Assembly (NCBI GenBank): GCA_005879065.1
Contig: VBLU01000043.1
Coordinates: 1-5,914, forward strand
Reading direction: 5' to 3'
Length of the DNA: 5,914 nucleotides
DNA from: Methanobacteriota archaeon
GTDB taxonomy: Archaea > Thermoplasmatota > Thermoplasmata > RBG-16-68-12
Below are positions 1 through 5,914 of the stretch, piece by piece; position 1 is the first letter of the stretch; the number at the start of each line of letters is the position of its first letter. The notes under the pieces were generated by a model that saw only the letters and a program-made list of their open reading frames with translations, searched no databases and was not told the DNA's origin. A program made the translations under genes and the position numbers.

Positions 1-1052
1 GGATCAAAGACGAGCAGCCGGCACAGGAAGGGAAGGATTCGTACGCGACCCATCGAGTCAAGGTTCCCGTGCCGCCCATCGGGACATCGTTTGTCCATCG
101 CGGACTCGCCTACCGGGACGCTTCACGGAAGCTCCGTGATGCGGCCCAGAAGGAAACGCCGGACCTCCTCGTCGCGCACGACTTCGAGGTCCTGTCCGCG
201 GCCGTTGCCGCGGGCCGGCGCGGGCGGCGCGTCCCCGTCATCTACGATAGCCACGAGGACTGGCCCGCCCTGATCGCGGAGAACTCCGCTCTCGAGGCGC
301 GCATTGCGAAGGTCCAGGAGAGACGCCTGTGCCGCCGTGTGGCCCACGTGATCACCGTGAGCGAGCCCATTGCGGAGAAGTTCCGCAGGATGAATAAAGA
401 CACCACCGTCCTCTACAATGCCCGACCGGAATCGGAGATTCACCTCGCAGATCGCGCAGCGAGCCGTCGGTCCTTCGGATATGCCATCGACGATTTCGTA
501 GTCGGCTTCGCCGGGGCCCTTGCGGGCGGCCGCGGACTCGACATCCTGCTGGGCGCCTTGCCGACGCTCCCAGCATCCACGAAGGCGCTGATTGTCGGGG
601 GACCGGATGAGGAAGCCGAGCGCCTCCGGGCTTTGGCCCGGGCCGAGGGTCTTCAAGATCGCGTTCGCGTGGACGGATACCGAGCGTTCCGCGAGCTGGC
701 CCCGTATTACGCCTCGATGGATGTCGGCGTCATCCTCCTCGACCGCAGGCCGAATCATGAACGGGCGCTCCCGAACAAATTGTTCGACTACATGGCCCAC
801 GGCGTCGCGGTGATCGTACCCGAGTACCCGGCGATTGCGCCAATTGTCATGGAAGGCCCGTGTGGGTGGACGGTGCCCGACATCCGATTGGAGGCTGTCT
901 CCGCGATCCTTCGGGAGGTCCAATCCTCCGGGGAAGCGAGGGCGCGCGGGAAGACCGGGCGGGAGGCGTATGTCCGGAGGTACGCGTGGGACCGCCAGGA
1001 AGAACGGTTCCTCCAAATCGTCCGCGCCGTGACGGAGGGTCACGTGGTGTGA
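1..1052 (+). CDS. GT4-family glycosyltransferase, 5'-truncated by the window edge
   Basis: This is a GT-B fold glycosyltransferase expected to move a sugar from a nucleotide-sugar donor to a lipid-linked or glycan acceptor at the cytoplasmic side of the membrane. The frame is open from base 3, giving 349 visible codons. The GTG at 69 is probably internal, because the residues before it continue the protein and the first Rossmann strand and glycine-rich loop are missing. Visible landmarks, numbered from base 3, are His59-Asp60 (AHDFE), the YDSHE string with His84-Glu85 typical of many GT4 N-terminal domains, a linker near residue 160, then the C-terminal domain with FAGALAGGRGLD, an LIVGG strand, and PNKLFDYMAHG (residues 257-267). 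In that last string Asp262 stands where many relatives have Glu. No membrane segment is visible. The stop overlaps the start of the next glycosyltransferase, so both are likely cotranscribed and translationally coupled. Donor and acceptor are unknown. The family call is strong and a specific role is not supportable. Confidence 0.9.
   Translation, partial: IKDEQPAQEGKDSYATHRVKVPVPPIGTSFVHRGLAYRDASRKLRDAAQKETPDLLVAHDFEVLSAAVAAGRRGRRVPVIYDSHEDWPALIAENSALEARIAKVQERRLCRRVAHVITVSEPIAEKFRRMNKDTTVLYNARPESEIHLADRAASRRSFGYAIDDFVVGFAGALAGGRGLDILLGALPTLPASTKALIVGGPDEEAERLRALARAEGLQDRVRVDGYRAFRELAPYYASMDVGVILLDRRPNHERALPNKLFDYMAHGVAVIVPEYPAIAPIVMEGPCGWTVPDIRLEAVSAILREVQSSGEARARGKTGREAYVRRYAWDRQEERFLQIVRAVTEGHVV
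1034..1039 (+). promoter_or_regulatory. Shine-Dalgarno site for the second glycosyltransferase
   Basis: GGAGGG lies nine bases before the GTG at 1049 and is complementary to the CCUCC end of 16S rRNA. It fixes that GTG as the start, although the reading frame is open much further upstream inside the previous gene. GGAGG (1034-1038) is exactly the loop of a perfect 6-bp inverted repeat, CGTGAC (1028-1033) with GTCACG (1039-1044). Confidence 0.75.
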
Positions 1053-2032
1053 AGCGACTTCGGATCGCTTTCGTCGCGAGCTCCGATTCAACGTTCATCC
1101 AGCGGGATCGCGAGATGTTACGACGGTTCGCCGCCGTGCGGGACGTGCGCTGGACGGGAATTCGGAGCATCCCGCGGCTCGCCTGGGCCGTGATCAGATC
1201 CGACGCCGCCTTTGCGTGGTTCGCGCTGGACCATGCGTACGGCGCCTGCCGTCTCGCTCGCCTCTTTCGCCGCAAGAGTTTCGTCGTCATTGGAGGGGTC
1301 GATGTCGCGAACGTACCCGGGCTGGGATATGGTGCCTACATTGATCCAAAAACCGCGGCCCGAAGTCGGTACGTCCTCGTCCACGCGGATCGGATCCTCG
1401 TGGTCGATGATTCCCTTCGGGAAGAAATCACGCGGAATGCGGGTGTGCGGAGGCCGGAAATCGTGACGGTCCCTCTCGGCTTCGATACGGACTTCTTCTC
1501 TCCGGATCTCGGTCCTCGTCAGGATGTCCTCACGGTGGGCTACGTGACGGACGTGAACGTCCGTCGGAAGGGGCTCGAGACGTTCGTGAAGGCCGCCCGT
1601 TCGCTTCCTGATTTGCCGTTCGTCCTCGTCGGAGCGATGCCGAACTCGGCCACGGATCGTCTCCGCGAAATATCCCCCGCGAACGTCCGGCTCGTCCCTC
1701 CTCTCTCCGTTCGCGACCTCCTGGAGGCATACCGACGCGCTCGCGTCTACGTTCAAGTCTCGGAATACGAAGGACTCCCGAGTGCGTTGGGGGAGGCCAT
1801 GGCCTGCGGGTGCGTCCCGGTCGGGACTCGAACCGCCGGAATCCCGACCCTCATAGACGACACCGGTTTCTACGTCGACGTGGGAGATGTCGAAGCCACG
1901 GCAAACGCAATCCGGGCCGCCTACGCGAGTCCCAGAGGCAACATTGCACGGGACCGAATCCTCGAGAGGTTCTCCCACGAACGACGGAGGCGCAACCTGC
2001 AGGAACTCGTCGAGGGCGTTGTCCTGGCCTAA
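1049..2032 (+). CDS. GT4-family glycosyltransferase, complete
   Basis: The 327-residue product is a retaining GT-B glycosyltransferase of family GT4, predicted to be cytosolic or peripheral on the membrane. The GTG start is preferred because of its GGAGG site and the GTGA overlap with the upstream stop, and because the protein then opens directly with a first Rossmann strand (KRLRIAFVASS). The upstream extension to 860 gives an Arg/Gly/Pro-rich peptide that is merely another frame of the preceding gene. The N-terminal domain carries IGGVDVANVPGLGYG, a GG-DVA--P---YG string I associate with a subset of GT4 enzymes. The C-terminal domain starts near VPLGFDTDFF and has VRRKGLETFVKA. The donor-site E-x7-E motif sits in YEGLPSALGEAMACG, with Glu241 and Glu249. 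Length is somewhat shorter than the 350-400 common in the family, mainly in the N-terminal half. It is probably in one transcript with the glycosyltransferase before it and acts in the same glycan pathway. The sugar is unknown. Confidence 0.92.
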   Translation: MKRLRIAFVASSDSTFIQRDREMLRRFAAVRDVRWTGIRSIPRLAWAVIRSDAAFAWFALDHAYGACRLARLFRRKSFVVIGGVDVANVPGLGYGAYIDPKTAARSRYVLVHADRILVVDDSLREEITRNAGVRRPEIVTVPLGFDTDFFSPDLGPRQDVLTVGYVTDVNVRRKGLETFVKAARSLPDLPFVLVGAMPNSATDRLREISPANVRLVPPLSVRDLLEAYRRARVYVQVSEYEGLPSALGEAMACGCVPVGTRTAGIPTLIDDTGFYVDVGDVEATANAIRAAYASPRGNIARDRILERFSHERRRRNLQELVEGVVLA

Positions 2033-2976
2033 GGTTTCGCCAATTGAATCCATTCCCACGTGCGGCGCAAGCCGGTCTCGAGGTTGACAACCGGTTGCCA
2101 GCCGAACGCTCGACGGATTCGACGGGTGTCCAGAACGCAGGCCGGCTCATCCCCGGGCAACGGGGACGCCCGAAGCGGTTCGAACGGATCGCCGATGACT
2201 TTCGCCATGGTAGCGAACAATTCGCGGATGGACGTCCCTCGGCCCGATCCGACGTTGAACACGTGGTCCTCGGAGGAGCGGAGCACGGCGGTCGCCGCGG
2301 ACGCCGCGTCCGTCGAGTAGAAGAAATCTTTCACCGTCGTTCCGTCTCCATAGAGAGTTGGCCGCTTCCCGCCGCGAAGAAGGCCGAAGACGACCGCGAC
2401 GACCCCCATTTTCCCAGCCGGATCCTGGCGTGGGCCATACGGGTTCCCGTATCGGAGTACGGCGTAGTCCAGACCGTAGAGCCGGTGCGCGGCCGCGAGA
2501 TGCGATTCGATTGCGATCTTGGTGGCGGCATACGGGCTCCCAGGCCGAAGCGCAGCGTCCTCGGGAATCGGTAGTCGATCCGGTTTCCCATATAGGGTTC
2601 CGCCGGACGATGGGAAGACGATCTTCTCGACCTTCGCCTTGTGACACGCTTGCACGAGGCGGAGGGTCCCCACGAGGTTCTGATTGTCGAGCTCCGGGTC
2701 CTCGATCGAAGTCTTCGGAATCGTGGTCGTGGCGTATTGAAAGACGTAGTTGCAGCCCCGCGTGGCGTCTTCAAGGGCATGTGCGTCCAGCATGCTTCCA
2801 CGGAGAAACTGGACGCCCCTCCAGGCAGCGGACAACTCCGTGACGGGCGGACGGAGGTCCAGGACGCGGACCTCGTGTCCCTCGGAAAGCAACGCGTCGA
2901 CGACGTGGCTCCCGAGGAACCCAGACCCCCCGACAACGAGAGACCGGACCACGGAATCCACCGACGCTGGGCGCAA
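2029..2976 (-). CDS. NAD-dependent epimerase/dehydratase, UDP-glucose 4-epimerase-like extended SDR
   Basis: The 315-residue product is an extended short-chain dehydrogenase that likely epimerises or dehydrates a nucleotide sugar (GalE/WcaG type). Rossmann motif GGSGFLG places Gly16, Gly19 and Gly22 in GxxGxxG. Asp40 in VRVLDLR ends strand two and favours NAD over NADP. Catalytic residues are the SSGGTLYG string (Ser123-Ser124) and Tyr149-x3-Lys153 in SPYAATK. The substrate side has RYGNPYGPRQ, then LYGDGTTVKDFFY, all usual for 4-epimerase-like enzymes. The motif often written VFHLAA is VFQYATTT here. The first codon as called is TTG (2974-2976) with no clear Shine-Dalgarno; GTG at 2959-2961 or 2950-2952 would begin the protein closer to the first strand and are equally credible. 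It converges on the glycosyltransferase pair and diverges from the methyltransferase, so it has its own promoter but plausibly supplies an activated sugar to the transferases. The exact sugar substrate cannot be assigned. Confidence 0.92.
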   Translation of the reverse strand: MRPASVDSVVRSLVVGGSGFLGSHVVDALLSEGHEVRVLDLRPPVTELSAAWRGVQFLRGSMLDAHALEDATRGCNYVFQYATTTIPKTSIEDPELDNQNLVGTLRLVQACHKAKVEKIVFPSSGGTLYGKPDRLPIPEDAALRPGSPYAATKIAIESHLAAAHRLYGLDYAVLRYGNPYGPRQDPAGKMGVVAVVFGLLRGGKRPTLYGDGTTVKDFFYSTDAASAATAVLRSSEDHVFNVGSGRGTSIRELFATMAKVIGDPFEPLRASPLPGDEPACVLDTRRIRRAFGWQPVVNLETGLRRTWEWIQLAKP

Positions 2977-3182
2977 TTGGCGCGCGGAAGATAGCTCTTT
3001 GCAGAACCTTCACATGCGGCGCCTGCAACCGGGTCGTTTATTCGAGCTCGCGGGTCGGCCCGGGACAGCCGGAATCGACCGGTTCCCCAGCTCGTGGCGC
3101 GGATCGGAATTGCCAAACGGGAAGGGTGCGGGCAATCCTTAAGGCGCCGCGCAAGTTCCCGACGGAGGTTCCGTCGCAATCG
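2977..3182. promoter_or_regulatory. Divergent intergenic region between epimerase and methyltransferase
   Basis: Both flanking genes are transcribed away from this spacer, so it must hold a promoter for each. I see no strong archaeal TATA box. The best weak candidates are the A/T-rich TTTATT at 3037-3042, read as AATAAA toward the epimerase, and CCTTAAGG at 3137-3144 toward the methyltransferase. Small palindromes are present (CGAGCTCG at 3043-3050 and an imperfect GGAA...TTCC element at about 3070-3085) but are of the size expected by chance in GC-rich DNA. If the methyltransferase actually starts at GTG 3126, the right part of this region is coding. Confidence 0.4.
3164..3168 (+). promoter_or_regulatory. 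Possible Shine-Dalgarno site of the methyltransferase, inside a hairpin
   Basis: GGAGG lies 14 bases before the ATG at 3183, longer than the usual spacing. It overlaps a perfect 7-bp inverted repeat, CGACGGA (3160-3166) with TCCGTCG (3170-3176), around a 3-base loop. If the hairpin forms, the site would be largely masked. The alternative is that translation starts at GTG 3126 and this is coding sequence. Confidence 0.4.
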
Positions 3183-3851
3183 ATGACGCCTCGGCTGACC
3201 GAGTCGATGGTATCCGCCGACCTCCGACACCGGACCTACGATTACGGACGATATGAAGGCCGAGACTGGCGATACTTCGAGCCCCTGCTAGCGCGGATGC
3301 ATCCCGCTCCTCTCGTCCTCGACCTCGGGGCCGGTCTGGGCCTGTTCCTCGAGTGCTGCCAGCAGCACGAAGTCCAGGCGATCGGCATTGAGCTCTCGCG
3401 GGAAGGCGTACAGGCGGCAGCTGGACGGAGACTTTCGATTGTCCGAGGCGACATCACGCAGCCGTTGCCATTTCGAGACGCTGCGTTCGGCTCGGCGTTG
3501 GCCCATCACGTGCTCGAGCACGTCCCCCTGGAGAAGGAACGCCTGATTCTGAAAGAGGTCCGCCGCACCCTTCGGCCGGGCGGATTCCTCTTCGCCGTGT
3601 CCCCGAACATTCATCATCCTCAAGCGAGGGACGACCCGGACCATATTAACCTCTTCACCCCTCACCAACTTGCGGTCGAGGCGCGCGCGGCGGGCTACAC
3701 TCGCGTCGAACTTGGGACGAACTTTTGGCGGCACTTCTGGGAGCCGAAGATTCATCTCGGTCAGGTCGGGGCCGTCCTTGCTGGCATGTTGTGGAAGCTT
3801 GCCCCGATCGACCGTTTGGCGGGAAGCGCCTCGGTCCTCGCTTGGAAATGA
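3183..3851 (+). CDS. Class I SAM-dependent methyltransferase
   Basis: The 222-residue product transfers a methyl group from S-adenosylmethionine and resembles the UbiE/Methyltransf_11 and Methyltransf_23 type. Motif I is VLDLGAGLGLF (Asp47, Gly49, Gly51, Gly53). Glu70 in GIELS ends strand two and should bind the ribose of SAM. RGDITQPLPF is the adenine-site loop, AHHVLEHV is motif IV, and RRTLRPGGFLFAVSPN is the following helix and strand. DPDHINLFTPHQL, seen in many small-molecule and sugar methyltransferases, comes next. The ATG at 3183 is chosen since it is the first ATG and follows a GGAGG, but GTG 3126 would add 19 residues (MRAILKAPRKF...) and ATG 3207 would remove eight; neither changes the fold. 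There are no membrane segments; the C-terminal tail is hydrophobic in part (VGAVLAGMLWKLAP) and may pack on a membrane or a partner. Next to sugar enzymes, methylation of a glycan or lipid precursor is plausible, but the substrate is inferred only from context. Confidence 0.9.
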   Translation: MTPRLTESMVSADLRHRTYDYGRYEGRDWRYFEPLLARMHPAPLVLDLGAGLGLFLECCQQHEVQAIGIELSREGVQAAAGRRLSIVRGDITQPLPFRDAAFGSALAHHVLEHVPLEKERLILKEVRRTLRPGGFLFAVSPNIHHPQARDDPDHINLFTPHQLAVEARAAGYTRVELGTNFWRHFWEPKIHLGQVGAVLAGMLWKLAPIDRLAGSASVLAWK

Positions 3852-4035
3852 ACTAAGAGCGATTGCACACCGCCGACGGCGCGATGTCGAACATGAGCAC
3901 GATGACGAACGAAATGGAAACGCTCAGAACGGTTGACGTCGCCAACTCTCAACCATGATTTCATGTGCGACAAGACAAAGAATTGCTGACCCATGAACAG
4001 GCAGTTTGTCAACGCGCGGATTTTGCCCGCTACAC

Positions 4036-4043
4036 TTTTATAG
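4036..4043 (+). promoter_or_regulatory. Archaeal TATA-like box upstream of smc
   Basis: TTTTATAG is a good match to an archaeal TATA element, in a stretch of otherwise mixed composition. Initiation about 25 bases downstream would put the 5' end near 4065, giving a leader of about 90 bases before the TTG start. A second candidate, GATATAGAT at 4093-4101, would give a leader of about 35 bases. The sequence alone does not decide between them. Confidence 0.4.
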
Positions 4044-4147
4044 CCATCATCGCCTTCCGCGTTCCTGTCTGACTCTCGTCGGACACCAGAAGGATATAGA
4101 TGGGATGGGTAGTAGCAGTGCTTCCCAGCGCTGACTTTCCACCGGTC

Positions 4148-4153
4148 AGGTGA
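4148..4153 (+). promoter_or_regulatory. Shine-Dalgarno site for smc
   Basis: AGGTGA is fully complementary to the UCACCU core of the archaeal 16S rRNA tail and lies four bases before the TTG at 4158. It supports that TTG rather than the internal ATG at 4179. The GGTG part can pair with CACC at 4140-4143. Confidence 0.65.
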
Positions 4154-4157
4154 GGCC

Positions 4158-5914
4158 TTGTTCCTGAAAGAGATCCAGATGGAGAATTTCAAGTCGTTCG
4201 GGCGAAAGATCTCGGTCCCTTTCCTCCAAGGGTACACGTCCATCACGGGTCCCAATGGTTCCGGGAAGAGCAACATCGCGGACGCCATCCTGTTCGTCCT
4301 GGGCCCGAAGAGCGCGAAGGCGATCCGCGCGGGCAAGCTGACGGACCTCATCTGGAACGGCGGCAAGGACAAGAACGCGGCCGACTCGTGCCAGGTCAGC
4401 CTGATCTTCGACAACTCGGACCGGCAGATTCCCCTCGAGGCGGACGAGGTGAAGCTAACCCGGTATATCGGCGTAAGCCCCTCTGTCGACGGCGGCTACA
4501 ACTCGTACTTCTACATCAACGACCGGAAGTCCTCTCTGTCCGAATTCGACTCCCTCCTCGCCCACGCGCGAATCTCGGCGGAAGGGTACAACCTCGTCCA
4601 GCAGGGGGACATCCAGCGGATCGTCTCCATGTCCTCCGTGGAACGGCGCCGAATCCTCGACAACATCGCGGGAATCACGAAGTTCGACGACGACATCAAC
4701 CAGGCGGAAGGCAAGCGGAAGGAGACCGAGGAGAACCTCGATCGGATCCGAATCATCCTCGACGAGATCGACAAGCAGATCAAACAACTCGAGTCGGACC
4801 GGGATGGCGCGCTGAAATATCGGGACTTGAACGAGCGCCTGACGACGGCGAAGGCCCAACTCGCGTACAAGAACCGCGAACTGATCGAGCGGCAGATCGT
4901 CGGGACCCGAGAGCAGATCGCAAAACACGAAGGTGACAAGGCCAAGCTCGCGGCCCAAAAGGAAGAGCTCCGCGGTCGCCTCGACGCCGCCGTGGCCCGG
5001 TTGAGCGAGCTCGAGCAGGAGATGGCGGACCGCGGCGGGGAGGAGGCGAAGCAGCTCAAGGACAAGCTCGACGGCCTCCGGATCGAGCGGGCTCGAGCCG
5101 CGGACGGCATCGAGACGTCGAAGGAGACGCTGAAGCAGCTCCGGACAGAGAACGCGGACGCGACGAAGGAGAAGGGGAAGGTCCAGAAGGAGACGGACGC
5201 CCTCGCGCGGGAGCGGGAGAACGTCGACAAACGCGTGACCGAGCTGGACGGCCAGATCAAGGCCGCGGACAAGGACCTCCATGAGGTCGACGAACTCGCG
5301 TCGAAGAGCGACGCGAAGGTGCTGAACATCCAGAAGCAGATCATCGCGCTGAACAACGAGATCGACCAGGTCGAGGAGAAGGTCAAGGGCCTCGTCCTGG
5401 AGGGAGACCGGACCAAGGAGGCGATGACCCGCCTCGAGTCCGAGATCGCCCTGCTCGAGGAATCCCGGAAACAATACCAGGTCGAGCATGAGGACGCGGA
5501 CTGGCAGCTCAAGGAACTGCACTCGTCCACGAAGGAATCGGGCAAGAGCCTCGAGAAACTCCAAGAGGACTTCCATAGCCGGCGGGCGGAGGAGACCCGG
5601 CTCGCCAAGGAGCAGGCCGAGTTGCAGACCGCGATCTTGAGCCTTACCCGACAATATGCGCAACTGAAGGCGGAGGCCGACGTCGCGGAGAACATGAAGC
5701 GCGGCTACACGTCCGCAGTCTCCGCGATCCTCGAGTGCCGCGAGACCGGTTCGATCAAGGGCATCCATGGTACCGTGGCCCAGCTCGCCCACGTCGAAAC
5801 CCAGTACGAGACGGCGATCGTCACGGCCGCGGGCGCGCGGATGCAGGCGATCATCGTCGACGACGACACGGTCGCGGCCCAGTGCATCGATTACCTGAAG
5901 AAGCGCAAGGTCGG
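4158..5914 (+). CDS. smc: Chromosome segregation ATPase SMC, N-terminal half (3' end beyond window)
   Basis: SMC is the long ATPase subunit of the condensin-like complex that organises and segregates the chromosome, working as a dimer with ScpA-type kleisin partners. The visible 585 codons run to the window edge without a stop. TTG 4158 is taken as start because of the AGGTGA site and because it yields the usual MxLKxIxxxNFKSFG opening; ATG 4179 would delete part of the first strand. The Walker A motif is GPNGSGKSN (residues 31-39, Lys37), the R-loop arginine is Arg57 in AIRAGKLTD, and the Q-loop is GYNLVQQGD (Gln148). The SVERRRILDNIAGI segment leads into the coiled coil. From about 160 to 510 the protein is charged and heptad-like, rich in Glu, Lys, Leu and Arg. 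The hinge begins near 533 (GIHGTVAQL, then AAGARMQAIIVDDD). The C-terminal coil, signature motif and Walker B are outside the window. No frameshift was seen. Unlike its neighbours it is a core housekeeping gene. Confidence 0.97.
   Translation, partial: MFLKEIQMENFKSFGRKISVPFLQGYTSITGPNGSGKSNIADAILFVLGPKSAKAIRAGKLTDLIWNGGKDKNAADSCQVSLIFDNSDRQIPLEADEVKLTRYIGVSPSVDGGYNSYFYINDRKSSLSEFDSLLAHARISAEGYNLVQQGDIQRIVSMSSVERRRILDNIAGITKFDDDINQAEGKRKETEENLDRIRIILDEIDKQIKQLESDRDGALKYRDLNERLTTAKAQLAYKNRELIERQIVGTREQIAKHEGDKAKLAAQKEELRGRLDAAVARLSELEQEMADRGGEEAKQLKDKLDGLRIERARAADGIETSKETLKQLRTENADATKEKGKVQKETDALARERENVDKRVTELDGQIKAADKDLHEVDELASKSDAKVLNIQKQIIALNNEIDQVEEKVKGLVLEGDRTKEAMTRLESEIALLEESRKQYQVEHEDADWQLKELHSSTKESGKSLEKLQEDFHSRRAEETRLAKEQAELQTAILSLTRQYAQLKAEADVAENMKRGYTSAVSAILECRETGSIKGIHGTVAQLAHVETQYETAIVTAAGARMQAIIVDDDTVAAQCIDYLKKRKV

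Larger units (their letters stand above)
3852..4157. other. 306-bp spacer of lower GC upstream of smc
   Basis: No convincing gene lies here. GC is about 51% (122 of 240 bases counted over 3901-4140), lower than the surrounding genes. It holds two TATA-like elements on the + strand (4036-4043 and 4093-4101). It also holds an inverted repeat GGTTGA (3931-3936) with TCAACC (3949-3954) and a short palindrome, CATGA-TT-TCATG (3954-3965). Two tiny open frames occur, 21 codons on + (3893-3958) and 30 codons on - (3853-3945); neither has a clear ribosome-binding site. No tRNA, CRISPR repeat or transposon end is visible. I see no clear T-rich terminator for the methyltransferase; the longest T runs are four bases (4021-4024 and 4036-4039). 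Confidence 0.6.

Noticed and set aside
860..1048. Upstream extension of the second glycosyltransferase to GTG 860
   Set aside because: The extra residues are another frame of the first glycosyltransferase and show no fold; GTG 1049 has the ribosome-binding site and the stop/start overlap.
123..1091. 322-codon minus-strand frame opposite the first glycosyltransferase, with a similar 313-codon frame at 1118-2059
   Set aside because: Shadow frames opposite clear GT4 proteins; low-complexity Arg/Gly/Asp/Pro composition and no recognisable motif.
2177..2185. GGTTCGAAC, resembling a tRNA T-loop
   Set aside because: It lies inside the epimerase coding sequence and no acceptor, D or anticodon stems can be formed around it.
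2297..2314. GC-rich inverted repeats inside the epimerase, such as CGGACG-CCG-CGTCCG
   Set aside because: Short stems of this kind are common in GC-rich coding DNA and do not line up with any gene boundary.
2331..3230. 299-codon minus-strand frame overlapping the epimerase, and plus-strand frames at 1810-2574 and 2358-2843
   Set aside because: Arg/Ser/Pro-rich alternative frames of the epimerase gene; the Rossmann and YxxxK motifs are in the 2029-2976 frame.
3893..3958. 21-codon plus-strand frame (MSTMTNEMETLRTVDVANSQP)
   Set aside because: Very short, no ribosome-binding site, no recognisable family; expected by chance in a 300-bp spacer.
3761..4414. 217-codon minus-strand frame crossing the spacer before smc
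   Set aside because: It covers the end of the methyltransferase and the conserved ATP-binding head of SMC on the opposite strand, and its sequence shows no family features.
4455..5792. Long open frame of 445 codons antisense to smc, and a second of 394 codons at 4511-5695
   Set aside because: Both lie opposite an unmistakable SMC. Their composition (Leu/Asp/Arg-rich or Ser/Arg-rich) is what the complement of GC-rich coiled-coil codons yields, and no family motif is present.

Overview
The window looks like chromosomal DNA from a GC-rich archaeon. The clearest evidence is the SMC ATPase at the right end. Its head begins with an MxLKxIxMENFKSFG-type start and continues with the strings TDLIWNGGK and GYNSYFYINDR and the stretch from HARIS to the Q-loop. 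I associate this wording with archaeal SMC, most likely of the Thermoplasmatota type; that lineage call is from memory of the family and was not searched. Starts are GTG, TTG and ATG, and Shine-Dalgarno (SD) sequences are of the GGAGG and AGGTGA type, which also suits a euryarchaeal-type genome.

Layout. Positions 1-1052 (+) hold a GT4 glycosyltransferase whose start lies before the window. It is coupled through a GTGA stop/start overlap to a second, complete GT4 glycosyltransferase (1049-2032, +). An extended-SDR NAD-dependent sugar-nucleotide epimerase/dehydratase (2029-2976, -) converges on it, with the two stop codons overlapping. A 206-bp divergent spacer separates the epimerase from a class I SAM-dependent methyltransferase (3183-3851, +). 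A spacer of about 306 bp with lower GC (about 51% by hand count over 3901-4140) follows and carries a good archaeal TATA-like element. The window closes with the N-terminal head, the first coiled coil and the start of the hinge of SMC (4158 to the end, +), cut by the window edge.

How the genes work together. The two glycosyltransferases, the epimerase and the methyltransferase look like part of a surface-glycan or glycoconjugate locus: the epimerase would supply or modify a nucleotide sugar, the transferases would add sugars to a lipid carrier or nascent glycan, and the methyltransferase could decorate the product. The substrates cannot be read from the sequence. SMC is an unrelated chromosome-organisation gene after a regulatory gap, so the window spans the edge between an accessory glycan cluster and a core gene.

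I found no CRISPR array, tRNA, rRNA, insertion sequence or obvious new system. The most curious non-coding signals are small perfect inverted repeats at the ribosome-binding sites of the second glycosyltransferase and the methyltransferase, a 9+9-bp palindrome inside the second glycosyltransferase, and small elements in the spacer before SMC. All are modest.
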